The notes: generated by a model not told the origin, from the sequence alone. A stretch of DNA of 64,000 nucleotides from Neonectria sp. B-13 (GCA_002682825.1 NOKP01000002.1:4188090-4252089); one strand, 5' to 3'; positions 1 through 11,166 are shown, counted from the stretch's first letter. Translations and numbers: made by a program.

Positions 1-1
1 C

Positions 2-1081
2 CTCGAGTTTACCAAGTTGTCCCAGTTGACCGGCGACATGAAGTATTATGATGCCATCAAGAGAATCGGGGATGAGTTTGAGCGGTCTCAGCTCAACTCA
101 CGCCTACCGGGCATGTGGCCCGTGGAAATCGATGCATACACGCCGGCCTTCCATGCAGGGACGGATTTCACTCTGGGAGGCATGTCTGACTCGCTGTACG
201 AGTACCTTCCCAAACAGTACCTTCTTCTCGGTGGGCAGCTCGACCAGCCGCGGCAGATGTACGAAAAATTCCTTCCGGTCGCCAAGGAACATCTGTTTTG
301 GAAGGCGCTTACCCCTTTCGAGACCCCCATCCTCATCTCGGGCGACTATGTGGTTACGGACTTGCCTGGAGAAAAGCCTAAGTTCACTTCGGTGTATCGA
401 GGCCAGCACTTGACCTGCTTCGCCGGAGGCATGGTGGGACTGGCAAGCCGTATGTTTGGGCAGCCAGAGGACCTTGAGATCGCCAAGCAGTTGACAGACG
501 GCTGTGTTTGGGCGTACAACGCTACCCAGACTGGACTTGGTCCTGAGGTGTTCAATTTTGTCCCGTGCGGTGGTATCGGGTCCGAGGTGACTGACCCGGA
601 AGCCTGTGACTGGGACGAGGCAGTCTGGCTCGCATCCATCGAAGAACAACATCCAAATGAGTTTACAGCTCCGCCGGTGAAAAATCCGGAGGGTTGGAAA
701 AAGCCGACGCCTCAGGAAGTCGTCGACCGACACCACATTCCCAAGGGCATGGCGGGCGTGGGCGATCCACGGTATATTCTGCGCCCGGAAGCCATCGAGT
801 CCATCTTCATCATGTATCGTCTGACAGGCGATGCAACCTGGATGGATAAGGCATGGGATATGTTTGACCGGATCGAGAAGTTGACTCGGACTGAGATTGC
901 GGCCTCTGCGCTTGATAATGTGACTAAGAAGAAGCCGATGATGATGGACAGCATGGAAAGCTTCTGGCTGGCGGAGACGCTCAAGTATTTTTATCTCGTA
1001 TTTAGCGAGTTTGATGTGGTGAGTTTGGACAAGTGGGTGCTGAACACTGAGGCACACCCGTTGAGTCGTCTGGATGTGTAA
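2..1081 (+). CDS. GH47 alpha-mannosidase, C-terminal part (5' truncated by window edge)
   Basis: This is the last ~359 residues of a glycoside hydrolase family 47 enzyme (mannosyl-oligosaccharide 1,2-alpha-mannosidase type), which trims N-glycans in the ER/Golgi or is secreted. The frame is open from base 2, so the gene starts outside the window; the first visible residues (LEFTKLSQLTGD) match the family core. Other GH47 marks are the RPEAIES segment followed by YRLTGD, and the terminal NTEAHP, whose Thr binds the catalytic Ca2+ through the main chain and side chain in characterised members. The stop is TAA at 1079-1081, right after NTEAHPLSRLDV. No intron is needed in this part. Which subfamily it belongs to (ER class I, Golgi or secreted) cannot be decided without the N-terminus. 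Confidence 0.93.
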   Translation, partial: LEFTKLSQLTGDMKYYDAIKRIGDEFERSQLNSRLPGMWPVEIDAYTPAFHAGTDFTLGGMSDSLYEYLPKQYLLLGGQLDQPRQMYEKFLPVAKEHLFWKALTPFETPILISGDYVVTDLPGEKPKFTSVYRGQHLTCFAGGMVGLASRMFGQPEDLEIAKQLTDGCVWAYNATQTGLGPEVFNFVPCGGIGSEVTDPEACDWDEAVWLASIEEQHPNEFTAPPVKNPEGWKKPTPQEVVDRHHIPKGMAGVGDPRYILRPEAIESIFIMYRLTGDATWMDKAWDMFDRIEKLTRTEIAASALDNVTKKKPMMMDSMESFWLAETLKYFYLVFSEFDVVSLDKWVLNTEAHPLSRLDV

Positions 1082-1687
1082 GTTAGGGATGGATGGGCAT
1101 TGCAACGGAAACAGAAAAAATAGGGCAATGAGGCGGTATTAAAGAAGAGTAGGAGACTCCTGTACGAATTAGAACGTGTCTATAATTATGTCTAAATGTT
1201 TGTTTCTCCAAGGTACACTTGGATTTCAACTCCCTGTCCTGCAGCAAGCACCTGAAAGCTTTGGGTGTTGAAGATTGGCTGTGCACGGGCCGTTGCTTTT
1301 TCCGGCCTCAATGAGGCTAAGTCAACCCACTCGGCTGGGCCGCCAGGGAATCAGCATGGACGGCGCTACTAGGTACGTACCTACTACCTACTCGGGCAGA
1401 GGTGCCCCACGTTGAAATGTGTCCGCCGCCACAGCACCACAGTCCACAGCACACCGTCAGTGAGTGACCCGTGGCGGCGCAACTTGGCAACCTGCGTTAT
1501 ACAGCTGCCTTGAACAAGGGGAGAGCTCCTTATATACCGTCAACCCGCCCGCCCATCTCGACCCTCTTCTGGCTGCTTGGTTCCTCCGGAGCTGATTGAC
1601 CTTTGGCGATCCTCCTGTCTCTACAATCCGCCGCTGTAGCCCCTGGATAAAGGCGGCCCAATCGCCGGGTCGTCCTGCTCTCCCAAG
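1082..1687. other. Intergenic: GH47 3' end to AP-1 gamma promoter
   Basis: No gene is seen here. It holds the 3' flank of the mannosidase and the presumed promoter and leader of the gamma-adaptin gene. A TATATA element lies at 1531-1536, about 150 bp before the gamma-adaptin ATG, and a TAGGTACGTACCTA-type near-palindrome lies at about 1369-1386. Neither is proven functional. Confidence 0.5.
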
Positions 1688-4443
1688 ATGAGTTCCTGTA
1701 TGCTGGCCACGCTGACCTCCCCCCCTCGCGCAAGCTCTATGGCAAAGGGCCAGCCGCTGATTCTCATGGTGTTACAGTGAAACAGTTCATACGCAACGTG
1801 CGTGCGGCCAAGACGATTGCCGACGAGCGAGCCGTCATCCAGAAGGAGAGCGCTGCCATCCGTGCCAGCTTCAGGGAAGAGAGCCATGACCCAAACGTTC
1901 GGTGTGTGCCCATGGCAAGCCAGCCACAGAGAGAGAAAAGCCACACGGGACTCGTGCTGACAGGCCCGGCGTAGTCGAAACAACGTTGCGAAACTCCTCT
2001 ACCTCTTTACCCTCGGAGAGCGAACCCACTTCGGACAGATCGAGTGCTTGAAGCTCCTTGCGTCCCCCCGATTCGCAGATAAGCGTCTAGGACACCTGGC
2101 CACGAGTTTACTGCTGGATGAAAACCAAGAGGTCCTGACGCTGGTGACCAACTCGCTCAAGAAGTATGCCCCAATACATAACTAACCTGGCCGCTGCATC
2201 GCTAACCCCAAGTTTAGCGACCTCGGCCACTCCAACCAATATGTCGTCGGCCTCGCGCTGTGCACGCTGGGCAACATCGCCTCGATCGAGATGTCGCGAG
2301 ATCTCTTCCCCGAAATCGAGAACCTCATCTCCACCTCCAACCCCTACATCAGACGAAAGGCCGCTCTTTGCGCCATGCGGATAACTCGTAAGGTCCCCGA
2401 CCTGCAGGAGCATTTCTTGGAGAAGGCGACGCAACTTCTTTCGGACAGGAACCACGGGGTTCTGCTCTGTGGTCTGACCTTGGTTACCAGCCTGTGTGAG
2501 GCCGACGAGGAGGAGGGTGGCGAAGAAGGAATCGTGGAGAAGTTCAGGACCTTCGTCCCGGGACTCGTCCGGACTCTCAAGGGCCTGGCGACCTCGGGAT
2601 ATGCGCCCGAGCATGATGTTACCGGCATCACCGACCCTTTCCTCCAGGTCAAGATTCTACACCTGTTACGAGTCCTGGCCGTGGGGGATGCCGAGACCAG
2701 CGAGCAGATCAACGATATCCTGGCACAAGTTGCTACCAACACCGAATCGTCTAAAAATGTAGGCAACTCCATCCTGTACGAGGCTGTTCGCACCATCCTC
2801 GATATCGAGGCCGATTCCGGGTTGAGAGTTCTTGGCGTCAACATCCTGGGTAAATTCCTCACCAACCGCGACAACAACATTCGATATGTGGCCCTCAACA
2901 CCCTCATCAAGGTGGTTGCGATCGAGCCCAACGCTGTACAGAGACACCGAAACACCATCCTCGAGTGCCTGCGGGATCCCGACATCAGTATTCGACGTCG
3001 GGCCTTGGACCTTAGCTTCACACTGATTAACGAGAGCAACGTCCGGGTCCTGATACGGGAGCTTCTGGCTTTCTTGGAGGTTGCGGACAATGAGTTCAAG
3101 CCGACCATGACAAGCCAGATCGGCATTGCGGCCGACAAGTTTGCTCCCAACAAGCGCTGGCATTTCGATACGATGTTGCGCGTCTTGTCGCTAGCCGGCA
3201 ACTATGTTAAAGAACAGATTCTATCCTCGTTTGTTCGACTAGTCGCTACCACCACGGAGCTCCAGACTTACGCGGTCCAGAAGCTCTACATCAATCTCAA
3301 GAAGGACATTACTCAGGAGAGTTTGACGCAAGCTGGAGCCTGGTGCATCGGCGAATACTCTGACGCTCTCCTTAAGGGTGGCCAGTACGAGGAAGAGGAG
3401 CTGGTCCAAGTAGTAAAGGAGAAGGAGATTGTCGACCTGCTCTCGCTCATCTTGAACAGCGCCTATGGTACTCAAGTAACGACCGAGTACATTGTGACGG
3501 CGCTCATGAAACTGACGACGCGATTCACGGATGCTTCTCAAGTTGAGAGAATTCGGCGCCTCATGCAGCACTACCAGACCAGCCTGGACGTTGAGGTACA
3601 GCAGCGAGCAGTCGAGTATGGAAACCTGTTTTCATTTGACCAAGTCCGAAGGGGTGTGCTCGAGAAGATGCCCGTTCCCCAGATCAAGGAGGAGTCCCGA
3701 GTCCTTGGCGCGGCCCCCAGCAAGAAGAAGGCTGCCAACCGGAAGTCCCGCGTCGTCAAGCCGACGGAACAAGATCTTCTCGACATTATGGACTCACCCG
3801 CTGCCACGCCCTCCAACGTCCCGTCGACAACCAACACCGATCTCCTCGCCGATATCCTTGGTGGCACCACCTCTCCTGGTCCCTCCTCCACCTCCTCGCC
3901 GCCCCCACAGTCTAATGTATCGTCCATCATGGATCTCTTTGGATCTGGCCCCGAGTCATCGACGGCATCCCCTGGGCCTCCCTCATCAAACCTCGACCTC
4001 ATGTCACCGGTCTCCGCCTCGACGCCTCAGCCGCAGACGCCTCAGGCGGCTGCCGGAATCCCCTGCTACGATGCCAATGATCTTAACCTGACGTTCCAGA
4101 TCCAGCGGAACGCCGAGGGCATGATCCAGGCCATTGCCAAGTTCCGCAACAACGGCTCAGCCACCTTGTCCAATGTGGGCCTACAAGCCGCAGTTCCCAA
4201 GTCTCAGAAACTACAGCTACTGAGCATCTCTTCCTCGGACCTCATGCCTGGGGCTGAAGCTACCCAGACGATGAGAGTCTCTGGGTGCAAGGGGGTACGT
4301 GTTTCCCTTTCTATGCTTGTCACGTTCAGAACGGTTTGCTAACTCTTGCCTTGTAGCCTCTGCGACTGCGGTTGAGGATTACGTACACGCATCCAAGCGC
4401 GGGCCAGGTCCTGGACCAGGTCAACTGGACTGAGGCGGCTTAG
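1688..4443 (+). CDS. APL4: AP-1 clathrin adaptor complex, gamma-adaptin subunit
   Basis: This is the large gamma subunit of the AP-1 adaptor, which recruits clathrin for traffic between the trans-Golgi and endosomes. Five exons join to 828 aa: 1688-1697, 1778-1901, 1975-2163, 2218-4294 and 4357-4443; all phases agree. The first exon is only 10 nt (ATG AGT TCC T), and splicing gives the family N-terminus [16 protein letters not shown]. The ARM/HEAT trunk follows (e.g. [13 protein letters not shown], then [21 protein letters not shown]) and runs to roughly residue 590. A Ser/Pro/Thr-rich hinge comes next, containing DLLADILG and IMDLFG, which look like clathrin or accessory-binding motifs. The C-terminal gamma-ear is closed by the last exon ([14 protein letters not shown]...). 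The tiny first exon is the least certain part. Confidence 0.95.
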
Positions 4444-4823
4444 GACGTTGAAAAGGAGGAGACGTACCGTTAGTTGAGGTGCTGTCGTACGTAATGTGGA
4501 GGGGGATGGATGACGCGGGGAGTGTGTCCCGAGAATTGGAGAAGATAGAGCCAGTTCAAAACGACGACCAAGCGTCTTTTTGTTTCTACTATGAGTGTTG
4601 CTTCGAGTATTAGGTGACGCCACTATGTCTCGAGCGTTGTGTGGGTTGGTTGAAATGAGGTTAGGAGTTACTTACTAACCCGGCGTTTGACTCGCAGTTG
4701 ACCAGCTCATGTAAACCAACCCCACTTTGAGATGGGAGGTAGACTACACTTCTACATCACTCAACTATATAACTTACCTGCTAGCCTAGTAGCCAACGAG
4801 GATACTATAGGAACACCGGTTGG
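4444..4823. other. Intergenic: AP-1 gamma 3' flank and OXNAD1-like promoter
   Basis: No coding sequence is recognised. It contains the downstream flank of the gamma-adaptin gene and the short upstream region of the oxidoreductase gene. Confidence 0.5.
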
Positions 4824-5945
4824 ATGATTCGAACATCACAGGTTCTTGCCAATCGCATTCACTCTCTCGCTCTGAGAGTTAGAACCCCCAAGCCAATATT
4901 GATAAGGCTCATCTACGCGGCGGCCATGGCAACAGGTCGCACTGGGCATCTCGAGAGAACAGCGCGGGAACCGAGAGATGAGGTACAAACAACAGCACTG
5001 GTTGGGGGATAAGCTTAAGCTGACGAAATGACCGACTAGAGCTTACTCGCGGTGACCCTGAGCCGTGTGGACCAGGTGAATGAGCGGGTGCGGCTGTTCC
5101 GGCTGGCACTTCAATCCGGACCTGTCTCGGTATGTGCACGACACGGTCTCCCCGAGACGTATATAGATACACCTATATTTGACGAGCAAGAATCCCTATT
5201 GATAACAGACGCTGCGGCTTAGTTCTCTCCCGGTCAATGGCTTGACACATACGTCCCCGGTATGGCCAAGCCGGGCGGCTTCACCATCACGTCGCCACCC
5301 TCGGCAGCAGCCACAGCGGATCCCTACTTCGAGCTCGCTGTGCAGGAGTCTCCCGAAAACCCACCGGCCGCGTGGCTCTGGCGCCCGGCGGAAGACATCC
5401 TCGGATCGCAGCTCCGCGTACGCGTGGGCGGCAGCTTCGTCTTCCCACCGGCTGGGCGAGCGGCCGCGGAGCTTCGGCGCGTCGTCTTCGTGGCGGGAGG
5501 GGTGGGCATCAACCCGCTGATGAGCATGATGAGCGCCATCGCAGATGGAACGGGAGGGTTTGACGGCGATGTGCAGGTTTTGTATGCCGGCAAGATACCG
5601 GCGGGTGGAGTGGCGGAGGTGCTCTTCCTGCGGAGGATTGTGAGGCTGTTTGATCAAGGGAAGCTCAGGGGAAGGCTCCAAGTGTTTGCAACGGACACAT
5701 CGCCGGGGTCAGATCTCCTGCATGGCCCGGAAGACGAGTTTCGGAAGGCTGGGCTTGAGATCCTGAGGCGCCGTTTTGGGGAGGGGGACTTGAAAGCTGC
5801 GTTCGGCGGCTTGGAGGATCTGGGTTCGTGTGTGATATATGTGTGCGGACCTCCGACGATGACGGACGAGATAGTTGGTGCCTTGACATCCCCAGAGGGC
5901 GTTGGGCTGGAGCCGGGACAGGTCTTGACGGAGAAGTGGTGGTAA
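4824..5945 (+). CDS. OXNAD1-like FAD/NAD-binding oxidoreductase
   Basis: A ferredoxin-NADP reductase superfamily protein that resembles 'oxidoreductase NAD-binding domain-containing protein 1'; the physiological substrate is not known. Three exons (4824-4982, 5040-5129, 5223-5945) give 323 aa. A basic N-terminus (MIRTSQVLANRIHSLALRVR) could be a mitochondrial presequence. The FAD half contains SPGQWLDTYVPG and GGFTITSPPS. The NAD half contains the glycine-rich GGVGINPLMSMM, then VLYAGK and CGPPTMTDEIV, and the protein ends with the usual EKWW. The acceptor at 5222 was chosen because it restores FSPGQW; an earlier AG at about 5208-5209 would not. The start codon is the first in-frame ATG and is moderately certain. 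Confidence 0.85.
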
Positions 5946-6221
5946 GTATTCGACCTGGTTGCTGATACAGACGAGCATGTTTAGGAACTCTGCTTCAGAG
6001 AGGTTCACTGATTCACAATCGCTTGGAAGAGGGAACATGGGAACGAAGCACTAAGTATTGCCCAGAGTATCACTGTTTGATTTGGTTTGTTGCGCCGTGG
6101 TATCGTATCATAACCATCTATCCTCGATGCACCTACCCTCTGCATCCCATTTGCGACCACGAGTCTGACCTTGACCATGACCGAGTCCATTTTCTTGCCC
6201 CCCGATACTCTCTTCTCTTGC

Positions 6222-7546
6222 CTACGAGAAGAGGTCTTCGGCCCTCTGCCGCCGCTTCGTTCGTCCCCCGTCAAACAGCTCCTTGCCGGCATTGCCTCCG
6301 TCAAACCGGTCCGGGAATAGCTCCCGCGCGCTCGCTCCCGCTGCTGCGCCCTTGATGGAGAAGCCCTCGCCGTCTCCCCGCCTGTTTGCGATGCCCCGGA
6401 TGTTGAACGCGCCGCTCGCAGGGGCGTCAGGAACCGCAACGATCTTGGGCCGGTCCTCCTCTCTAAGGTGGGCCGAGCCGATAGCGCGCTCCAACTGATC
6501 CAGCCGGTCGCTGCCCCGGCCGCCCCGGCCTTTGATGGGGAAGAGCTCCTTGGCTGGGAACAGCTCCTTGGCACTGTTGTTTTCTGATATGCGGTCCTTG
6601 ATGGCTCGAGCCTTGAGCCTGTTGCTGGACGAGCTGGCCCGCTCACCCATCACATCGTCGCCGTCATCGTCGCGCCTTGGCGAAGCCGACCGATCGCGCG
6701 CAGCTTTGCGTCCGGCAAACAGTTCCTTGCCTTGATTCTCCCTGGCGAATGATCGTGGGCGGTCGTCCGAATCCGAATGTCGTCGGTCTACGGAGGCCCG
6801 TGGTGCGTCGTCGTACATGCTCGCCTCGAACGTCTCAACCCCTTCATCGGAATCCCGTCTGCGCCGTCCGCTGCTCCTACGGTAGTCGCCATCTCTACCG
6901 TCTCTGCCTTCTCTGCCTTCTCTGCGGGAGTCGCCCTCTCGATCTCTATATCTGGAGCGGTTGTCCTGGTTCCGGCGACGTCGCTCTTCGGGGTCGTGTT
7001 CGGGGTGGAGGAGGTAGTAGCGACTGCGCAGGGCGGCACCGGCCTCCTTCTTGTCGCTCGCCAGAGCAAATCGCACGTGGAGGGTGATTTCGGGCTTCTC
7101 ATCGACGGGCTTTGCGGGGAGGGTCTCGCCGACGGCAAGGGCTGTGACATCGGCGATGGGAACGGCGCTCAGTGCGACAATAGCGTCGCGGGCGGTAGGG
7201 TCGGAGCTGAAGATGAGATTGGCGGACGAGTCGTCAATCCACTCGACTCGGTCGACTGTGCCGAAGTGGGCTTTGACATATGCCTTGATGTCGTTTGTAT
7301 GTAGGGAGTCCACGCCGCGAATGTGAAGCTTGGTTGGGACGATCGTCTTTGTTTCGTCGGCCGGTGGTTCATCGTCAGCGACTTCGCCGGGCTCCTCGAG
7401 CTCATCGGGCTGCTATGGGGAGTCAATTCTGCCATCGTAGTGTACGCGCTTTCCAAACTCACAAGTATATCGTTGTGTCCAAGGTCAGCGATAGGCGCGT
7501 CGAGCGTCATGTCGACAGCATCGTCCATCTCAATGTCCAGATCCAT
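6222..7546 (-). CDS. NCBP3-like (DUF2414-type) RNA-binding protein with repeated ELF motifs
   Basis: This resembles the fungal relatives of nuclear cap-binding protein subunit 3, which binds capped RNA in the nucleus. Two exons (7546-7463, 7412-6222) separated by a 50-bp intron give 424 aa. An acidic N-terminus is followed by an RRM-like fold from about residue 55 to 125: TKLHIRGV, then YVKAHFG, then VEWIDDSSANLIF. After it come a segment with ITLHVRFA and YYLLHPEHDPEE, an RD/RE-rich stretch, and a disordered tail. The tail carries GKELFAG, AKELFPA, AKELFPI, ARELFPD and GKELFDG, and the protein ends EDLFS. The splice is well supported because it joins DLGHNDIL to QPDELEEPGE and extends the RRM to its expected first strand. 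The role in cap binding is inferred by family only. Confidence 0.82.
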
Positions 7547-9589
7547 GTTGGCGCTTGGGGGAGGGGACTTGGGGAAGACGGAAAGGTCTGCGAAGAGGAG
7601 ATACTAAGTGTTGAGTTAGAACATGAATGAAATAGACCCCACGAGCGATCAAAGGCTCGACTGGAATGAAGAGGCGATCTTGACGGTGCAAGAATGCGCA
7701 GAGGACGCCGATAGAGAGGATAGTTGAGGATGAAGGCTGAAGGAGAGAAGACCAATGGAGTTCCGTGAGGCTGAGATGCAGTGGAGGCCGAGAACGCCCA
7801 CGGGCCACAGTACGCTGGTGGACCTAGCACCGCACTCCACCAATCTTGCAAGTTAGGTGATTAGGTACCTACCACAAAGAGCTATAGCGGCTTCCAGCAT
7901 AGATACTATGTACTAAGCCCCTAAACCTTGAATTGCTCCTGCGCATCCTTCATCACTGCTGAGTACGAGTACTTCTAGCTGTCGCACCCTCCTCGCTCCA
8001 AGGTACTTACCTAACTAGATAGCCTGATAAGGTTATTTGTGCAACCCGGAGAATTATGCAACCACAGAGCCTAGACCACCTCAAAGACTATGAAGGTCTA
8101 CGCCGTTGTGCATCAGATGCCTTGAAATCTCCCCTCCGAAAGATATCCCCGACCTATCGGCTCTTGTACGTGGTCTCGGTATATATGGCTATGTTGGATA
8201 CACAGACAGCCAGTGCCGTACATCCAGACAGTCTAGACCTACTGGAGTACTCCACAGTCCAGGTCTTCGGGTTCTGGCCATGGCTCGGAAGTCAATGTGC
8301 TAGTGTAACTACTTCGCCTCATTTACTCCGTCCGTACCAGGTACAAATTTGAACTTGGTCGGGAGCGACATTGGCTACCAAGCCGGTCAACGCAGTTCCT
8401 CTTCAACTAACTTCTTAAGGACCAAGGGAAACCCATAATCAGGATTGGCTCTGGCCAGCACCAAATATCTTACAAAAGAATGCCATATCTCCCGCAAGGA
8501 AGTACTAGGAGAACTAGCTCTATGATCAATCCAAAGACTGAAGGACACGCAGGACAACGGGGCTTGTTCAGCCCCAAGGCCGGGAACATGCTCATCGGCG
8601 ACAGGTGGGCCCTCGGGAACGAGTGGGTCCCGGGGGGGCCGGGACCGTGCCAACCTCCGAGGCCCGGCTCCTAACACCCACCATAACGTTAACCAGGAGT
8701 CGAATTTTTCAACCTGGGCGTTGCATCATCACATACCGTTGTTACAGCCGGAACGATAAACCCCTCATTAGATGTCAGGCTGGAACCTTGGTCTAAAAGT
8801 CCACCATCCACCCGACATCACTGACTGCATTTCCCGGCATCGCTCGAGTAAATGCGGGACAGACCCAAGTTAGGCGGCCACAAGATGGAATCAAATTTGG
8901 GAAATATTTGATTTCTCCTCAGCGTTCTTCTTTCGGAATTCCCGCCGACACCCGTGCCGGTTCGAGTAAAACTGCGCTTAAGGAGCTTCATGATGACGCC
9001 AAAGAACTGTGTCCAGTCCCAACGATCTCGTTAACCCTACATTTTACTCGCGTCCCGGCTATTCAAGATGCTGGACAAGTCATAAAGTGAACATAGCAAG
9101 AACCTGGAATCGCCACGTCTTCAAAGATCAATACGAAACAAGGCCACTGCAACTACAAGATGCCTTCGCAGCCATCGACAGGCGTTGGTCACTCATATCA
9201 AAGAGGCTATATTCAATACTTCCCCGGTTTCCCAGAGGTTTCAATTGACGGCCAGAAATTGTACCCAACAAGATCCAAGCTACGGAGCTTTTTCTCCTTG
9301 ACTGCCAAAAAAAAATACATACAGCGTCTTGGGGTATATCAACCAGTCCTTTCTTCTATGCATCTAAAATCTTAATGTCGTGGCTGCCGAAATGAGCGGG
9401 TCCGCCCGGGCAGGCCAAATCGCACCCGAGCTCTCAACTCCCAGATTGTTTAAACGCCTCATTATGTCCGACTAAAAATAAAAAAAGCCCAAGTCAGTCG
9501 CTCCCATTTGAACCCGAACCGTTCTATCCCGTTAGAATAAATATCAAGTTTCTCGAGCCAAGCAAATTTTCTTTTCGTCAAGCCCTCGC
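7547..9589. other. Gene-free stretch of about 2 kb
   Basis: No ORF with recognisable protein features and no tRNA-like B-box was found on either strand. The left end is the presumed promoter of the NCBP3-like gene, including a TTAGGTACCTACC motif at about 7861-7873. The right end is the 3' flank of the coiled-coil gene. Composition looks ordinary, with no obvious RIP-type AT-rich decay or transposon coding relic. Confidence 0.4.
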
Positions 9590-11026
9590 CTATCGCGCAG
9601 TCTCGACTCCGCGTCGCAACTCTAGTCGCCCAGACTTGCACGCCCGAGGAATCTTTGTCCTCGGTCCCTCAGGTTCATCAAGGCTTGAAGAGTATGACAG
9701 CTCCGAAACGGTGCGTTTGAGGGATGTAAAGGGGACGACGACCATGTTTCCCGTGAGTGGTTGGTCATCATGATGGCCAATGAAGTAGTCCATGAGAACG
9801 GTCGGGTCCTTCTCATCCTTCTGGTCGAGGTAGACGTCGTGGTCCCAGCTAGATTCGAGGCCTTCTAGATAACTGGGTGATCGTCTGAGAAACTTCCATG
9901 ACAGGGTATCTTGCTCCATGGCGATATAAAGCGAATCCAGCTTGCCGTTCGCATCAACAACGGCGCAGTGTTGTCGGATAAAGTCCCTGTCGTACTTGCC
10001 GTGGGCCAGCCTGGGTTCAAGAGGTCGCAGCATGGGGAGACCCTGAAGCTTCTCGGCGTCACAGAGCTTGGCCTGCAAGGGCACCCATGATCGACCTTTC
10101 AAGAGGGAACCGAAGGTCCTGGATACAGCGGCTGAGAAAGACTGTGCGTCGTCGCCCTCCACGGCCACCATTCGATGGAGACCGCGGGACAGGCACCTCG
10201 TGTAGGCGGTAGTGTCCTTCTCAAACGGGAAGGGCTGTTCCCTGGAAGGCATCAGAGAGATGTGGATGGTCCATGGTCGTGATGATCCAGACGACAATGA
10301 GGATCGCATAGAGGAAGGCGGGGAGTGTTTGTGCTGGCGCTGGTGCTCAGTGGCCGCACTTGTCGAGAGCTGAAAGGCGTCAAACGACGAGTCAGTCGGG
10401 GCCGGATCCTGGGGAGGAGAGAGTAACAACTCGGAACTTTCAAGCTTTTCGATTCTCTCCTCCAAGATTTCGTCGCTGTCGAGCAGCTCCAGCTGGCGGT
10501 TGCGCAGGTCCTCGACCTCTTTACCAGCCCTGGCAATCTGTTCGCTCTGGGCTAGGTAACGTTCCTCCAAGTCTTTCATCTGCTTCTGTAGCTGTTCCAC
10601 CAACTGCCAGGCGGCGAAGCTGTTCCGGTAAGATCCCTTGATCTCAGCGAGGGTCTCTTCCTTGTTGGCCTCGACGGTCTCCTCCAACTCGCTGATGCGG
10701 CCCACGACGCCAGAGAGGCGGTCTCGGTCGGTGCGGTCGACGGTTTCTTCGAGGGCTTGGAGGCGCTGCTTGACCGTCTCTATCTCGGCCTTGTTCTTGC
10801 CGGGGGACGGGGCGTCGGCGGAGGTGATGTGAAAGCAGGAGAGATGGCCGCAGTGGCATGTGGCGCCGGGTAGGATCTTGTTATGGTCGAAGCCCATGCA
10901 GCCACAGCGTTGGCCCTTGAGCTCGGGGATCATCAATATGTAGCGGCATTGGCCCTTGGGCAGCTGGGCATCGTCGGCATTCGGCGTCGACGCCGGCGGA
11001 GGGGAACGGGAGGGAGAGGGCGGCAT
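9590..11026 (-). CDS. Uncharacterised protein: N-terminal Cys/His cluster plus coiled coil
   Basis: A single-exon gene of 478 aa that I do not recognise. A Pro/Ser-rich start (residues 1-20) is followed by a compact Cys/His cluster at residues 27-65: C27, C41, C43, C57, C59, H61, C63 and H65. The pattern is C-x13-C-x-C-x13-C-x-C-x3-C-x-H, with PELKGQRCGC and CHCGHLSCFH as its cores, and it looks like a zinc site. Residues about 75-210 are strongly heptad-like (KAEIETVKQRLQALEETVD and onward), so a long coiled coil is likely. The C-terminal ~200 residues contain hydrophobic and Trp segments (e.g. DTLSWKFLRRSPSYLEGL) and appear folded. The ATG at 11026 precedes the Pro-rich start. Function is unknown; scaffold or ubiquitin-related roles would be speculation. 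Confidence 0.72.
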   Translation of the reverse strand: MPPSPSRSPPPASTPNADDAQLPKGQCRYILMIPELKGQRCGCMGFDHNKILPGATCHCGHLSCFHITSADAPSPGKNKAEIETVKQRLQALEETVDRTDRDRLSGVVGRISELEETVEANKEETLAEIKGSYRNSFAAWQLVEQLQKQMKDLEERYLAQSEQIARAGKEVEDLRNRQLELLDSDEILEERIEKLESSELLLSPPQDPAPTDSSFDAFQLSTSAATEHQRQHKHSPPSSMRSSLSSGSSRPWTIHISLMPSREQPFPFEKDTTAYTRCLSRGLHRMVAVEGDDAQSFSAAVSRTFGSLLKGRSWVPLQAKLCDAEKLQGLPMLRPLEPRLAHGKYDRDFIRQHCAVVDANGKLDSLYIAMEQDTLSWKFLRRSPSYLEGLESSWDHDVYLDQKDEKDPTVLMDYFIGHHDDQPLTGNMVVVPFTSLKRTVSELSYSSSLDEPEGPRTKIPRACKSGRLELRRGVETAR

Positions 11027-11166
11027 TGGGGTTCTTGGAACCTAGAGGGCGATGGGCAACGTCGGCGGGATGTTTGGTCCATGGAAGATGGAAGGGTTGG
11101 CGAAGGCGGGAAGACGGGAGGTGGGAGGCGGGAGGGAGAATGGAGATATGGGATATGAGATGGATG

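Noticed and set aside
104..1105. 333-residue open frame antisense to the GH47 gene
   Set aside because: It lies wholly over conserved GH47 coding sequence, has no recognisable motif, and follows from codon bias on the other strand.
2344..3201. 285-residue open frame antisense to gamma-adaptin
   Set aside because: It overlaps the well-supported adaptin trunk and has Ser/Arg-rich composition typical of reverse-strand shadows.
8955..8975. GGTTCGAGT-like box suggesting a tRNA gene
   Set aside because: The rest of the B-box does not fit, and no A-box or acceptor stem can be paired around it.
7547..9589. A decayed transposon in the 2-kb gap
   Set aside because: No terminal repeats, transposase or reverse-transcriptase motifs, and no AT-rich RIP-like composition were seen.
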